Notes: generated by a model not told the origin, from the sequence alone. 9,645 nt of DNA from Candidatus Nitrosymbiomonas sp. (GCA_020724185.1 DYHL01000090.1:321-9965), one strand, 5' to 3'; positions 1-7,237 are shown, numbered from the stretch's first letter. Made by a program: numbers and translations.

Positions 1-950
1 AGTGGGATCGCTTGCCCCACCCCTGACGCGACGGCACGGCGATACAGTAGCTCCATCGTCACCACGTCTTCCATGGCGATGCCCTGGGACTCGAAAAGGG
101 TGATCTGTTCCGGCCGGCTCCTCCCGGGGCTGGTTCCGGCCACGATGCGTCCCAGCTCCGTCACCCTCTCCCAGACCGCCTCCCCGGCCGCGGCAGGGGC
201 GATGAGATCGCCACACTCGATGCGCGCCTGTTCCAGGGAGTCCACAGCAATGAGGTCGCTGCGGCGAACGGCCTCCGCGTCCAGTTCCCGCCGCGCCGCC
301 GCGTTGGAGCCGATGGCATTGACGTGCACGCCGGGCCGCAGCCAGGCTCCCTGCAGCACCGGTTCCCTCGCGGAGGTGGCGGTGACGACGATCTCCGAAT
401 CCTCCACCGCCTCCTGGGCGCTCGCGACGGCCACCACCTCGGCCCCCAGCTCCACCGCCATCTCCGCCGCAAACGTCTCCCGGCGCTCCTGGGACCGACC
501 GTACACCCTAACGAGCGCCACCGGCCGGACGCGCGCCACGGCCGCCACCTGGCTGCGGGCCTGCCACCCGCTGCCGATGACGCCGAGCGTGCCCGCGCCG
601 GTACGCGCCAGGTACTTGGTGGCTACCCCGCTGGCCGCACCGGTCCGCATTTGTCCGAGACGGTCGGCCTCAGTGATCAGCACAGGCTCGCCGTCCTCAA
701 ATCTGTAAAGAACGGCGATAAACCGCGCCCCGCCGGGAGTGGAGGCGTAGGACTTGACGCCCATGACGCCAAGGGGGGGCGCCGAAGCGTGCATCACGTG
801 CAGCGTACCCGACGGCGTCACCGACCGGCTCCGGGGCTGGTTGACGCCCATACCCTCGCCCAGGAAACGAAACCCCTGCTCGACGGCGGCGATCACGTCG
901 TCCATCGTGAGAAGCAGGCCCACGTCGCTTTCGCGGAGCAATAGCGCCAT
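1..950 (-). CDS. Ornithine cyclodeaminase / mu-crystallin family protein (3' end cut by window edge)
   Basis: NAD(P)-dependent enzyme of the ornithine cyclodeaminase/mu-crystallin family. Members convert ornithine to proline plus ammonia, act as alanine dehydrogenases, or reduce cyclic ketimines. I translated the minus strand from ATG 950-948; the frame stays open to the left edge, giving 316 residues of a family usually about 320-330 long, so only a few residues are missing. Visible hallmarks are K66 in GVKSY, R102 in MRTGAASG, the nucleotide-binding motif GVIGSGWQA (123-131), the stretch NAIGSNAAARRELD (211-224) ending in the expected catalytic Asp D224, and the C-terminal motif TLFESQGIAMEDV (284-296). 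A GGGAG ribosome site (960-956) sits five bases before the start. It is divergent from the M20D gene. The family assignment is firm; the exact substrate (ornithine, alanine or an imino acid) cannot be told from sequence alone. Confidence 0.93.
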   Translation of the reverse strand, partial: MALLLRESDVGLLLTMDDVIAAVEQGFRFLGEGMGVNQPRSRSVTPSGTLHVMHASAPPLGVMGVKSYASTPGGARFIAVLYRFEDGEPVLITEADRLGQMRTGAASGVATKYLARTGAGTLGVIGSGWQARSQVAAVARVRPVALVRVYGRSQERRETFAAEMAVELGAEVVAVASAQEAVEDSEIVVTATSAREPVLQGAWLRPGVHVNAIGSNAAARRELDAEAVRRSDLIAVDSLEQARIECGDLIAPAAAGEAVWERVTELGRIVAGTSPGRSRPEQITLFESQGIAMEDVVTMELLYRRAVASGVGQAIP

Positions 951-1118
951 CGTGTCTCCCGGCGGCCCGGTGAGGCCGGAAAGCACCGTCGTTCCAGTGA
1001 AGTTCCCCAGTCGCGGGGACCTTCCTCCAGAGGGCAGGCACAACTTGCGGGCGCGGCCGGCAATCGGTGCAAAGGGCTTCCCCTGGCCTGGGCGAACCAT
1101 GGATAGCGGAGGTATGCC
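951..1118. promoter_or_regulatory. Divergent intergenic region with hairpins and an 11-base-spaced direct repeat
   Basis: This is the only place where the two transcription directions separate, so promoters for both the OCD-family gene and the M20 pair should lie here or just inside the genes. I see no convincing -35/-10 pair on either strand. On the minus strand, the presumed OCD leader can form two 5-bp stems with 6-base loops: TCCCC/GGGGA (1004-1019) and CGGCC/GGCCG (963-978). The plus-strand word GTTCC occurs at 991-995 and 1002-1006, 11 bases apart, which suits a regulator binding one face of the helix. Such short stems are common by chance in GC-rich DNA, so a regulatory role is inference. 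Confidence 0.4.
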
Positions 1119-2294
1119 ATGACCGAACGCCTGTTCGATACCATTGATGCTCTTCGCGAGGGGCTAATAGCACTGCGGCGCGACCTGCACGCCCACCCTG
1201 AGCTCGCCTTCCAGGAGGAAAGGACCGCGGGGATCGTGGAGGCCCGACTGCGGGCCGCCGGACTGGAGGTCCGAACCGGGCTGGCCCAAACCGGCGTTGT
1301 AGGAGTCCTGCGTGGGGGCAGGCCCGGGCGCACCGTTCTCGTCCGCGCGGACATGGATGCCCTGCCCATCCAGGAGGTGAGCGAGGCGCCCTACCGGAGC
1401 CAGGTCCCGGGCTGCATGCACGCCTGCGGGCACGACGGCCACACCGCGATCGCGGTGGTCCTGGCAGAGCTCCTGTCCGAACGCCGGGCTGAACTGGCAG
1501 GCACGCTGGTCTTCGCCTTCCAGCCCGCCGAGGAGATCACCTCGGGTGCGCTGCCGATGATAGAGGCGGGCGTGATGGATGATCCGCCGGTGGACGCCGT
1601 GGTTGGGCTCCATCTCTGGAACGACCTGCCCGTTGGGACCGTGGCATTGAGCGCCGGCCCGGTCTTCGGCTCGGTGGACGAGATCATGATCTCCATTGAG
1701 GGCCGAGGCGGGCACGGCGCCATTCCCCACCGGGCGGTTGACCCGATCGTGGCCGCTGCCCACGTGGTCACTGCCCTCCAGACCATCGTCAGCCGCGAGA
1801 CGGCCCCGCTCGATGCGGCCGTCGTGACCATCGGGACGATCCACTCGGGCACGGCGTTCAACATCATACCCGATCGCGTGGAGATGCGCGGGACCGTCAG
1901 GGCGTTCACCGGGGAGATCCGAGAGCGTACGCTGCGCCGCGTCGAGGAGATCTCATCCGGCGTGGCAGGGGCCGTTCGCTGCGGGGCAACGGTGACCAAC
2001 CGGTTCGGGTGCCCGCCGGTTGTAAACGATGCGGCGGTTGTGGCCGTCGTGCGGGACGTGGCCGCAGGGGTTGTCGCCGGCGACCGGGTGGTGGACCTGA
2101 AACCAACGACCGGCAGCGACGACATGGCCTACTTCCTCCAGCGCGCCCCTGGATGCTACCTCGCGGTTGGGTCCCACAACCGCGATCGCGGCCTTGATGC
2201 CGCGCACCACAATCCCCGGTTCGATTTCGACGAGGAGGCGCTGCTCATCGGCGCGAAGGTCCTGGGTGGAGCGGCGTTGAGGCTGCTCGAATAG
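1119..2294 (+). CDS. M20D family amidohydrolase (N-acyl-amino-acid / hippurate hydrolase type)
   Basis: Cytoplasmic di-metal amidohydrolase of peptidase family M20D, 391 residues, normal family length. Relatives release amino acids from N-acylated or conjugated forms such as hippurate, N-acetyl-amino acids or indole-acetyl-amino acids. Expected metal ligands are all visible: C103 and H105 in HACGHDGH, E138/E139 in FQPAEE (one being the general base), H165 in GLHLW, and H364 in HHNPRF near the end. Also present are RADMDALP (76-83), the dimerisation-domain motif GRGGHGAIPH (195-204) and TGSDDMAYF (331-339). No signal peptide is seen. The ATG is fixed by GGAGGT (1108-1113) five bases upstream; an earlier ATG at 1114 meets a stop after two codons. 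It is the first gene of the rightward group and lies 60 bases before a second M20 gene. Exact acyl group and amino acid are unknown. Confidence 0.93.
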   Translation: MTERLFDTIDALREGLIALRRDLHAHPELAFQEERTAGIVEARLRAAGLEVRTGLAQTGVVGVLRGGRPGRTVLVRADMDALPIQEVSEAPYRSQVPGCMHACGHDGHTAIAVVLAELLSERRAELAGTLVFAFQPAEEITSGALPMIEAGVMDDPPVDAVVGLHLWNDLPVGTVALSAGPVFGSVDEIMISIEGRGGHGAIPHRAVDPIVAAAHVVTALQTIVSRETAPLDAAVVTIGTIHSGTAFNIIPDRVEMRGTVRAFTGEIRERTLRRVEEISSGVAGAVRCGATVTNRFGCPPVVNDAAVVAVVRDVAAGVVAGDRVVDLKPTTGSDDMAYFLQRAPGCYLAVGSHNRDRGLDAAHHNPRFDFDEEALLIGAKVLGGAALRLLE

Positions 2295-2354
2295 GCCGGG
2301 CCGCCGTGCCGCCGCCCAGAGGACCGCGCCGGGCTCCGTCGAATGAGTTGACCC

Positions 2355-3716
2355 ATGGACCAGGCAGTCGCCTACGCCCGCGAGCAGGACGGTCGGTTTC
2401 TCGCTGAGCTGATCGAGTTTCTCCGGATTCCCAGCGTGAGCACCGCGCCCGAGCGGGGAGGGGACGTCGCCCGCGCCGCGGCATGGATCGCAGGGCACCT
2501 GGAGCGGCTCGGGTTTCGCAGCCGCGTCGAGCCCACCGACCTGCACCCCATCGTGCGGGCGGACTGGCTGGGAGCACCGGGCCGGCCGACGGTTCTATGC
2601 TACGGCCACTATGACGTGCAGCCGCCTGATCCGCTGGATCTCTGGAACTCCCCGCCGTTTGAACCCACGGTTGAGCAGGGTGCGCTCTACGCGCGCGGCG
2701 CGTCAGACGACAAGGGGCAGTTGTTCACCCACGTCAAGGCGGTGGAGGCGATCCTGCGCACCGCGGGCTCGCTGCCGGTCAACGTGAAGTTCCTGCTGGA
2801 GGGCGAGGAAGAGATCGGCAGCCCATCCCTGGCCACCTATGTCCCGCGGCATCGTAGGGCCCTGGCTGCCGACGCCGCCCTGGTCAGCGACGGCGCGCTG
2901 TTTGCGCCCGGGTTGCCCACGCTCACCACTGGGCTGCGCGGGTTGCTCTACGCCGAGATCGAGGTCAGCGGAGCCCGCTGTGACCTTCACTCGGGCCAGT
3001 ACGGCGGCGCGGCGCCCAACGCCCTCGGAGCGCTGGCCCAGATACTGGCCGCGCTCAAGGACCGGCAGGGCCGCATTCGGATTCCCGGGTACTATGGGAG
3101 GGTACGGCCGCCCGACGACGCCGAACGGTCCGCGTGGGCGCGGCTTCCCTTCGACGAGGTCGCGTTCTGCAACGTGATCGGTGTGGCCGTGGCCCCGGGC
3201 GAAGAGGCCTACCCCATCCTGGAGCGCTTGTGGGCCCGCCCGACGCTTGACGTGCACGGCATTGCCGGCGGGTTCGCCGGCATCGGCATGAAGACCGTGA
3301 TCCCGTCCCGTGCGACGGCCAAGGTGAGCATGCGGCTGGTGCCGGACCAGCGTCCGGAGCGGATCTTCAAGCAACTGGAACGGTTCGTGCGCCGCCAGGC
3401 GCCGCCCGGGGTGCGCGTGGAGGTGCGTCATCTCGCTTCGACGCCGCCCGTTGTTGTGTCTCCCGACGCGCCGGCGGTGCGCGCGGCAGCACGCTCACTG
3501 GAGGCGGTCTTTGGCGTGCCCCCGGTCTACACGCGGAGCGGGGGCAGCATTCCGGTGGTTTCTGCCTTCGACCGGTCCTTGAAGATCTCCACGGTCATGA
3601 TGGGCTTCGGCCTGCCCGACGACAACCTGCACGCGCCGAACGAGAAGTTCGCCCTGGTTAACTTCAGGCAGGGGATTGAAGCGGCGATCCGCTTCTTCCA
3701 CGAGTTTGGCGGGTAG
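2355..3716 (+). CDS. M20 family dipeptidase (carnosinase/ArgE-DapE-like metallopeptidase)
   Basis: Zinc-type di-metal peptidase of the M20 dipeptidase/carnosinase branch, 453 residues, typical length, with no signal peptide, so cytosolic. Relatives cleave dipeptides or other short peptides. Active-site elements in order: H85 and D87 in CYGHYDVQP, bridging-type D118 in GASDDKGQ, catalytic base E152 and ligand E153 in EGEEEIGS (149-156), D179 in VSDG, the lid-domain H212 in DLHSGQYGG, RSGGSIPV (394-401) and final ligand H426 in LHAPNEKF. All key residues are intact. The start has no strong ribosome site; an in-frame ATG at 2343 is followed by a stop at 2349, so 2355 is the first usable ATG. With the upstream M20D amidohydrolase it probably forms an operon for amino-acid release. 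The two proteins belong to different M20 subfamilies, so they are not a recent tandem duplication. Substrate range is not predictable. Confidence 0.93.
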   Translation: MDQAVAYAREQDGRFLAELIEFLRIPSVSTAPERGGDVARAAAWIAGHLERLGFRSRVEPTDLHPIVRADWLGAPGRPTVLCYGHYDVQPPDPLDLWNSPPFEPTVEQGALYARGASDDKGQLFTHVKAVEAILRTAGSLPVNVKFLLEGEEEIGSPSLATYVPRHRRALAADAALVSDGALFAPGLPTLTTGLRGLLYAEIEVSGARCDLHSGQYGGAAPNALGALAQILAALKDRQGRIRIPGYYGRVRPPDDAERSAWARLPFDEVAFCNVIGVAVAPGEEAYPILERLWARPTLDVHGIAGGFAGIGMKTVIPSRATAKVSMRLVPDQRPERIFKQLERFVRRQAPPGVRVEVRHLASTPPVVVSPDAPAVRAAARSLEAVFGVPPVYTRSGGSIPVVSAFDRSLKISTVMMGFGLPDDNLHAPNEKFALVNFRQGIEAAIRFFHEFGG

Positions 3717-3731
3717 CACACGAGCACCCAC

Positions 3732-3737
3732 GGAGGT
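3732..3737 (+). promoter_or_regulatory. Ribosome binding site that decides the cyclase start
   Basis: GGAGGT lies four bases before ATG 3742. The frame is open back to an ATG at 3676 inside the preceding peptidase gene, but that would add 22 polar residues and has no such site, so 3742 is preferred. Confidence 0.85.
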
Positions 3738-3741
3738 GCCT

Positions 3742-5010
3742 ATGAGTGCAAACAGCGCTAACACACAGGACTTCCCGCTGCGCTTCCGCTGGCTGTGCGG
3801 CGTGGTCGGAGCCGCCGGTCTGGCGCTGGTGGCAGCGGCGCTGCTACGCCTTCCCGTTCTTCCGTGGCACGTGTGGCTGCTCTTCGGCACCGTGTCACTG
3901 CTCTCCGGTGTGATCGCCTTCCCGCTGCCGAGGGGCGTCACGTATCACCCGCAGGGCGGCATCTCGCTTGCAGTGGTGTTCCTGTTCGGCTGGGAGGCGT
4001 CTGTGGTACTGAGCCTGCTGGGGCTGCTGGTCTTCTGGATTCACGCGAGGCGGCCGATCTGGCGCGCCGCATACGATCTGGGGAACGTCAGCACCAGTCT
4101 GTTTCTGGCGGCCTCGGTTGCCCCGCTGGGAGCAGGGGGCGTGACCACGGGAATGCTGGCCCGGTTCCTTCTTGCCGGCGGGATTCACGCCCTGGCCAAC
4201 ACGGCGTTCACCCTCTCCCGAACGATGGCGCAGCAAGACGGCAGGCTGCCGAATGCCCCCGGCATGGCCCTCCGCATCCTGGTACTGTCGGCCAGCATGG
4301 CGCTGGCGGGCCTGATCATTGCCCTGATGTTCGACTCGTTCCGTGAGGCCGGCGCGCTGCTGGGGTTCGCGTCGTGGCTGCTGGCGAGCGTCGCGCTCAA
4401 GGGCAACTACGATGCCCGTGCGGCCGGCGAACGCCACGCTGACACGAACCGCCGGCTCGAAGAGGCACTGGTTGCCGTCGAACGCCTGTCCATCACCGAC
4501 CCGCTTACCGGGCTGTACAACCGGCGGCACTTCCGGATCCGCCTCGAGGAGGAGTTCAAGCGGGAAGCCCGCGATGCCACGCCGTTTAGCCTCCTGCTGC
4601 TCGACCTGAGCGGGTTCAAGGCCGTCAACGACGACCACGGTCATTTGGCCGGCGACCTGGTGCTCCAACAGTTCGCCCGGCTGCTGGACGGCGCGGTGCG
4701 CCCCGGCGACCTGGTCTTCCGGTACGGCGGGGACGAGTTCGCCATCATCATGCCCCGGACCGCGCGCCGGAGTGCCGAGGCCGCAGCGGACCGTCTGGAA
4801 GCGCTGATGGCCCAGACCCCCTTCCTGGTCGGCACCAAGCGCCTGTACCTCAACCTGGACTTGGGCATCGCCGTGGTTCCAGAGGACGGCACCGACGCCG
4901 ACGCGCTCGTCCACCACGCGGATACCGCCATGTGCAGCTCCCGCGGGCGCAGGCTGCTGGATGCGCCGGGCGATGACGGCGCCGGGCACGGACCTTCCCC
5001 CGGCGGGTGA
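3742..5010 (+). CDS. Membrane-anchored GGDEF diguanylate cyclase
   Basis: Predicted diguanylate cyclase making the second messenger c-di-GMP from two GTP, 422 residues. Residues about 15-220 form an integral-membrane sensor with roughly six or seven hydrophobic spans (for example 15-36, 42-60, 73-100, 113-131, 176-197, 203-220), resembling the multi-span input domains found on GGDEF and HD-GYP proteins. A short linker (222-250) leads to the GGDEF domain: DPLTGLYNRRHF (253-264), metal-site D288, guanine-contact N296 and D305, and signature GGDEF at 329-333. R320-D323 is an RxxD inhibitory site five residues ahead, so product feedback is likely. Oddities: the usual second Asp of DxDxFK is Ser (S290), and the late conserved Tyr of the A(L/M)Y motif is Cys (C398), with a short GDD/GSP-rich tail. 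The catalytic set is otherwise complete, so I infer an active enzyme. The signal it senses is unknown. Its stop overlaps the next gene's start. Confidence 0.92.
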   Translation: MSANSANTQDFPLRFRWLCGVVGAAGLALVAAALLRLPVLPWHVWLLFGTVSLLSGVIAFPLPRGVTYHPQGGISLAVVFLFGWEASVVLSLLGLLVFWIHARRPIWRAAYDLGNVSTSLFLAASVAPLGAGGVTTGMLARFLLAGGIHALANTAFTLSRTMAQQDGRLPNAPGMALRILVLSASMALAGLIIALMFDSFREAGALLGFASWLLASVALKGNYDARAAGERHADTNRRLEEALVAVERLSITDPLTGLYNRRHFRIRLEEEFKREARDATPFSLLLLDLSGFKAVNDDHGHLAGDLVLQQFARLLDGAVRPGDLVFRYGGDEFAIIMPRTARRSAEAAADRLEALMAQTPFLVGTKRLYLNLDLGIAVVPEDGTDADALVHHADTAMCSSRGRRLLDAPGDDGAGHGPSPGG

Positions 5011-5519
5011 ACAACGCCGGCGTGCTCTTACAGGCGAGGCACTGGCTAGAGGGCCTGAGCGCGTTCGAGCAGGCGCTGGGGGTGGCGGCCCTGACGTTTG
5101 TTCCTTGGATCGAGTTGCGCGGCTCGATCCCGCTTGGAATCGCGCTGGGACTGCATCCACTGGCGGCCATGGCGATTGCGGTGGCGGCCAACTGCGCCAT
5201 CATCGTTCCCGGGTACTACGCGCTCGAGCTGTTCTATGACCGATGGTTCTCTCGCTTCGCGCCGGTCCGGCGGGCAGTTGTGCGGGTGCGGGCAAGGGGC
5301 GTCGGGTTCGTCGAGCGGTACGAGCTCCTGGGCCTGGCGTTGTTCGTCGCGGTGCCGCTCCCGGGCACCGGAGCCTATTCGGGCACGCTGCTGGCATGGC
5401 TGCTGGGGATGAACAGGCCGCGCGCATGGGTCGCGATCGCGGTGGGCGTCACGTTGGCCGGGGCGGTTGTTACGCTGGCGGCATCCGGAGTACTTGTGGC
5501 GCTGCGGCGATTGCCTTAG
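5007..5519 (+). CDS. Small membrane protein, COG2426 / Sm_multidrug_ex family
   Basis: A 170-residue hydrophobic protein of the family named 'putative small multi-drug export protein' (Pfam Sm_multidrug_ex, COG2426). True substrates are poorly established and the name should be read with caution. The two family signatures are visible: PWIELRGSIPLGIALG (33-48) and PLPGTGAYSGTLLAWLLG (117-134). These are embedded in about four hydrophobic segments (about 24-50, 52-76, 107-134, 140-165), with a basic loop at 82-98 between the halves. The start is GTG at 5007, whose bases overlap the TGA of the cyclase gene (GTGA), a classic translational-coupling arrangement. No good ribosome site is present, which fits re-initiation by ribosomes finishing the cyclase. 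Family call is fairly firm; transport activity is inferred from the family name only. Confidence 0.87.
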   Translation: MNNAGVLLQARHWLEGLSAFEQALGVAALTFVPWIELRGSIPLGIALGLHPLAAMAIAVAANCAIIVPGYYALELFYDRWFSRFAPVRRAVVRVRARGVGFVERYELLGLALFVAVPLPGTGAYSGTLLAWLLGMNRPRAWVAIAVGVTLAGAVVTLAASGVLVALRRLP

Positions 5520-5522
5520 AAT
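5494..5522 (+). promoter_or_regulatory. Candidate sigma-70 promoter for the peptide importer genes
   Basis: TTGTGG (5494-5499) and TAGAAT (5517-5522) are separated by exactly 17 bases, the consensus spacing. The -10 box matches 5 of 6 consensus bases and the -35 box matches 3 of 6. The element overlaps the last codons of the COG2426-type gene and would start a transcript near 5529, giving a leader of about 90 bases before the binding-protein start at 5618. It is one of few AT-richer spots in the window. It is a prediction without experimental support. Confidence 0.45.
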
Positions 5523-5600
5523 AGGAATTCAGGGTGCCGACGAGCGAACGCAGGAAGCACCCGATCCACGCTGAACGGACAGGATACCTACGGATTACGA

Positions 5601-5607
5601 AGGAGGG
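5601..5607 (+). promoter_or_regulatory. Ribosome binding site that decides the binding-protein start
   Basis: AGGAGGG lies about ten bases before GTG 5618. The frame stays open upstream to GTG 5534, but starting there would put 28 charged residues before the signal peptide. The GTG at 5618 places a basic n-region (MRR) directly before the hydrophobic core. Confidence 0.8.
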
Positions 5608-5617
5608 ATCAGATATA

Positions 5618-7177
5618 GTGCGAAGAGCCCTGGCCCTTATTGCTGCCATTGCCCTGACCGGCGCGCTCGTAATCTCCGCGGCCGCGGCGCCGGCGGTGAC
5701 GCCCACGCGCGGTGGGACGCTCATCGTTGGATCTGGAGTGGACGCGGTTACACTCGACGCGCCCATGATTACCGATTCCCCGAGCGCGACCGTCTCGGAG
5801 CACATGGTCGAGTCCCTCTACCGACTTACCCCCGAGGGGCGAATCGTGCCGATGCTGGCCCTCGGGCACACCGTGTCCGCGGACGGGCGGACATGGACGA
5901 TCCGGCTGCGGACGGGTGTTCGGTTCCATGATGGGACCCCGTTTGACGCCGAGGCCGTCAAGTTCAACCTCGATCGCATGCTCGATCCGGCCACCCGGGC
6001 GCCGTTTAGGTTCCTGATCAGCCGCATAACGAGCGTCACGGTCGTTGACTCCTCGACGGTTCGTCTGGTCACCGATGCCGTGTTCGCGCCGCTGCTGGCG
6101 CACTTCACCCACAGCTCCGTCGGGATGCAGAGCCCGACCGCCGTCCGACGGCTGGGCGTCGACTACGCCCGGCAGCCCGTGGGAACCGGCCCCTTCAAGT
6201 TCAAGGAATGGGTGCGCGGCGATCGCGTGGTGATGACCCGCAACGACGATTACTGGGGGGAGAAGGCGTTCCTGGACGAGGTGCAGTTCCGCGTGATCCC
6301 CGATGACGGCTCGCGCGTGGCGGCTCTGGAAGCGGGCTCAATTCACGTGGCCGTGCGCGTGCCACCGCGCGAGATCGAGCGGCTGAAGACCGCCCGGGAC
6401 TTCACCGTCTTTGTCAACGACAGCCTGCGCACGATCTACGTGGGCTTCAACGTGACGCGGCCGCCCTTCAACGACGTACGCCTCCGCAGGGCACTGAACC
6501 ACGCGGTGACCAAGACGGCGATCGTGAACGGTGCTCTGTTTGGAACGGCCCGCGTCTCCGATGCACCGATTGTTCCGGCCGTTGAGGGTTACTCCAAGAT
6601 CATGACCTACGAATTTGACCTGGAGCGGGCCGAGGCGCTGCTCCGTGAGGCCGGCTACAGCAGGGCCCGTCCGCTGCGCGCCGTGTTCCACCATCCGTCC
6701 GGGCGGTACATACGCGACGCCGAGATCGCCGCCAGCATTCAGGGCCTCGTGCGGCGCGCGGGCATTGAACTCGAACTGAGGACGATGGAGTGGGGGGCCT
6801 ACCTGGCACTAACCAACCGGCCGCAACCCGAGAACGACGTCCAGATGTACATGCTCGGGTGGGGCACCGTGACCGGGGACGCCGACTACGGCCTCTACGC
6901 CCTGTTCCACTCGTCGCAGTGGGTGCCGACGGGCTCCAACCGGAGCTTCTACAAGAACGATCGCGTTGACGCGCTGCTCGATCGTGGCCGAACCACGGTT
7001 GATCAGGCAGAGCGCAACAAGATCTATGCCGAGGCGATGAAGATCATCATGGACGACGCGCCCTGGCTGTTCCTGCACAGTGAATCGCAGGTTACCGGCA
7101 TCAGGCACACCGCGCAGGGTGTGGTCGTCCATCCCGCGGAGCGCATAGAGCTGTTCAAGGCCTGGATACGGCGCTAG
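5618..7177 (+). CDS. Peptide ABC transporter substrate-binding protein (SBP_bac_5 / DppA-OppA family)
   Basis: Extracytoplasmic solute-binding protein of the family 5 peptide/nickel type, 519 residues from GTG 5618. It delivers peptides or related solutes to the permeases encoded next. Residues 1-24 are a Sec signal: MRR, a hydrophobic core, then AAAA with likely cleavage near 23-24. There is no Cys lipobox, so it is probably a soluble periplasmic protein rather than a lipoprotein. Mature start RGGTLIVG (31-38) is typical. Family landmarks: WTIRLRTGVRFHDGTPFDAE (93-112), VGTGPFKFKEW (188-198) with RNDDYWG (208-214), FNDVRLRRALNHAV (284-297), and LERAEALLREAGY (335-347). The C-terminal half has LGWGTVTGDADYGLYALFHS (413-432) and APWLFLHSE (481-489), the pattern seen in DppA/OppA-like proteins. 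Ligand cannot be predicted. It is likely transcribed from the promoter at 5494-5522 and separated from the permeases by an attenuator-like hairpin. Confidence 0.94.
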   Translation: MRRALALIAAIALTGALVISAAAAPAVTPTRGGTLIVGSGVDAVTLDAPMITDSPSATVSEHMVESLYRLTPEGRIVPMLALGHTVSADGRTWTIRLRTGVRFHDGTPFDAEAVKFNLDRMLDPATRAPFRFLISRITSVTVVDSSTVRLVTDAVFAPLLAHFTHSSVGMQSPTAVRRLGVDYARQPVGTGPFKFKEWVRGDRVVMTRNDDYWGEKAFLDEVQFRVIPDDGSRVAALEAGSIHVAVRVPPREIERLKTARDFTVFVNDSLRTIYVGFNVTRPPFNDVRLRRALNHAVTKTAIVNGALFGTARVSDAPIVPAVEGYSKIMTYEFDLERAEALLREAGYSRARPLRAVFHHPSGRYIRDAEIAASIQGLVRRAGIELELRTMEWGAYLALTNRPQPENDVQMYMLGWGTVTGDADYGLYALFHSSQWVPTGSNRSFYKNDRVDALLDRGRTTVDQAERNKIYAEAMKIIMDDAPWLFLHSESQVTGIRHTAQGVVVHPAERIELFKAWIRR

Positions 7178-7213
7178 CGAAGAGATTCGACACAAGTAGT
7201 AGGAAGGACGAGG

Positions 7214-7237
7214 GGGGAGGGGGTCTGTGCCCTCCCC
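7214..7237 (+). terminator. Attenuator-like hairpin between binding protein and permease genes
   Basis: GGGGAGGG (7214-7221) pairs perfectly with CCCTCCCC (7230-7237) around an 8-base loop, a very strong 8-bp stem that can extend by two G-U pairs. It is followed by TTCTC, a poor U-tract. In the gap between an abundant binding protein and its permeases this suits a leaky terminator or an mRNA 3'-end stabiliser, lowering permease expression. The left arm also contains the only Shine-Dalgarno-like purine run before dppB, but 32 or more bases away from that start. Confidence 0.6.

Noticed and set aside
324..944. Plus-strand open frames opposite the OCD-family gene
   Set aside because: The minus strand gives a full-length family match with all motifs; the plus-strand frames show only low-complexity Ser/Arg/Ala or His/Arg-rich sequence.
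1045..1073. TTGCGG with TGCAAA 17 bases later as a promoter for the M20 genes
   Set aside because: The -10 box matches only about half of the consensus; too weak to list as a promoter.
1119..3716. The two M20 genes as a tandem duplication
   Set aside because: Their active-site motifs belong to different subfamilies (CGHDGH/PAEE versus GHYDVQP/EGEEEIGS) and lengths differ, so they are distant paralogues at most.
3895..5160. Long antisense open frame (about 420 codons) opposite the GGDEF gene
   Set aside because: The plus strand carries an unmistakable GGDEF protein; the antisense product is rich in Arg, Gly and Pro with no recognisable motif, as expected from GC-rich codon use.
7212..7223. 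G-rich run as a possible G-quadruplex
   Set aside because: Only two G-runs separated by one A; a standard intramolecular quadruplex needs four. The run is better explained as the left arm of the hairpin.
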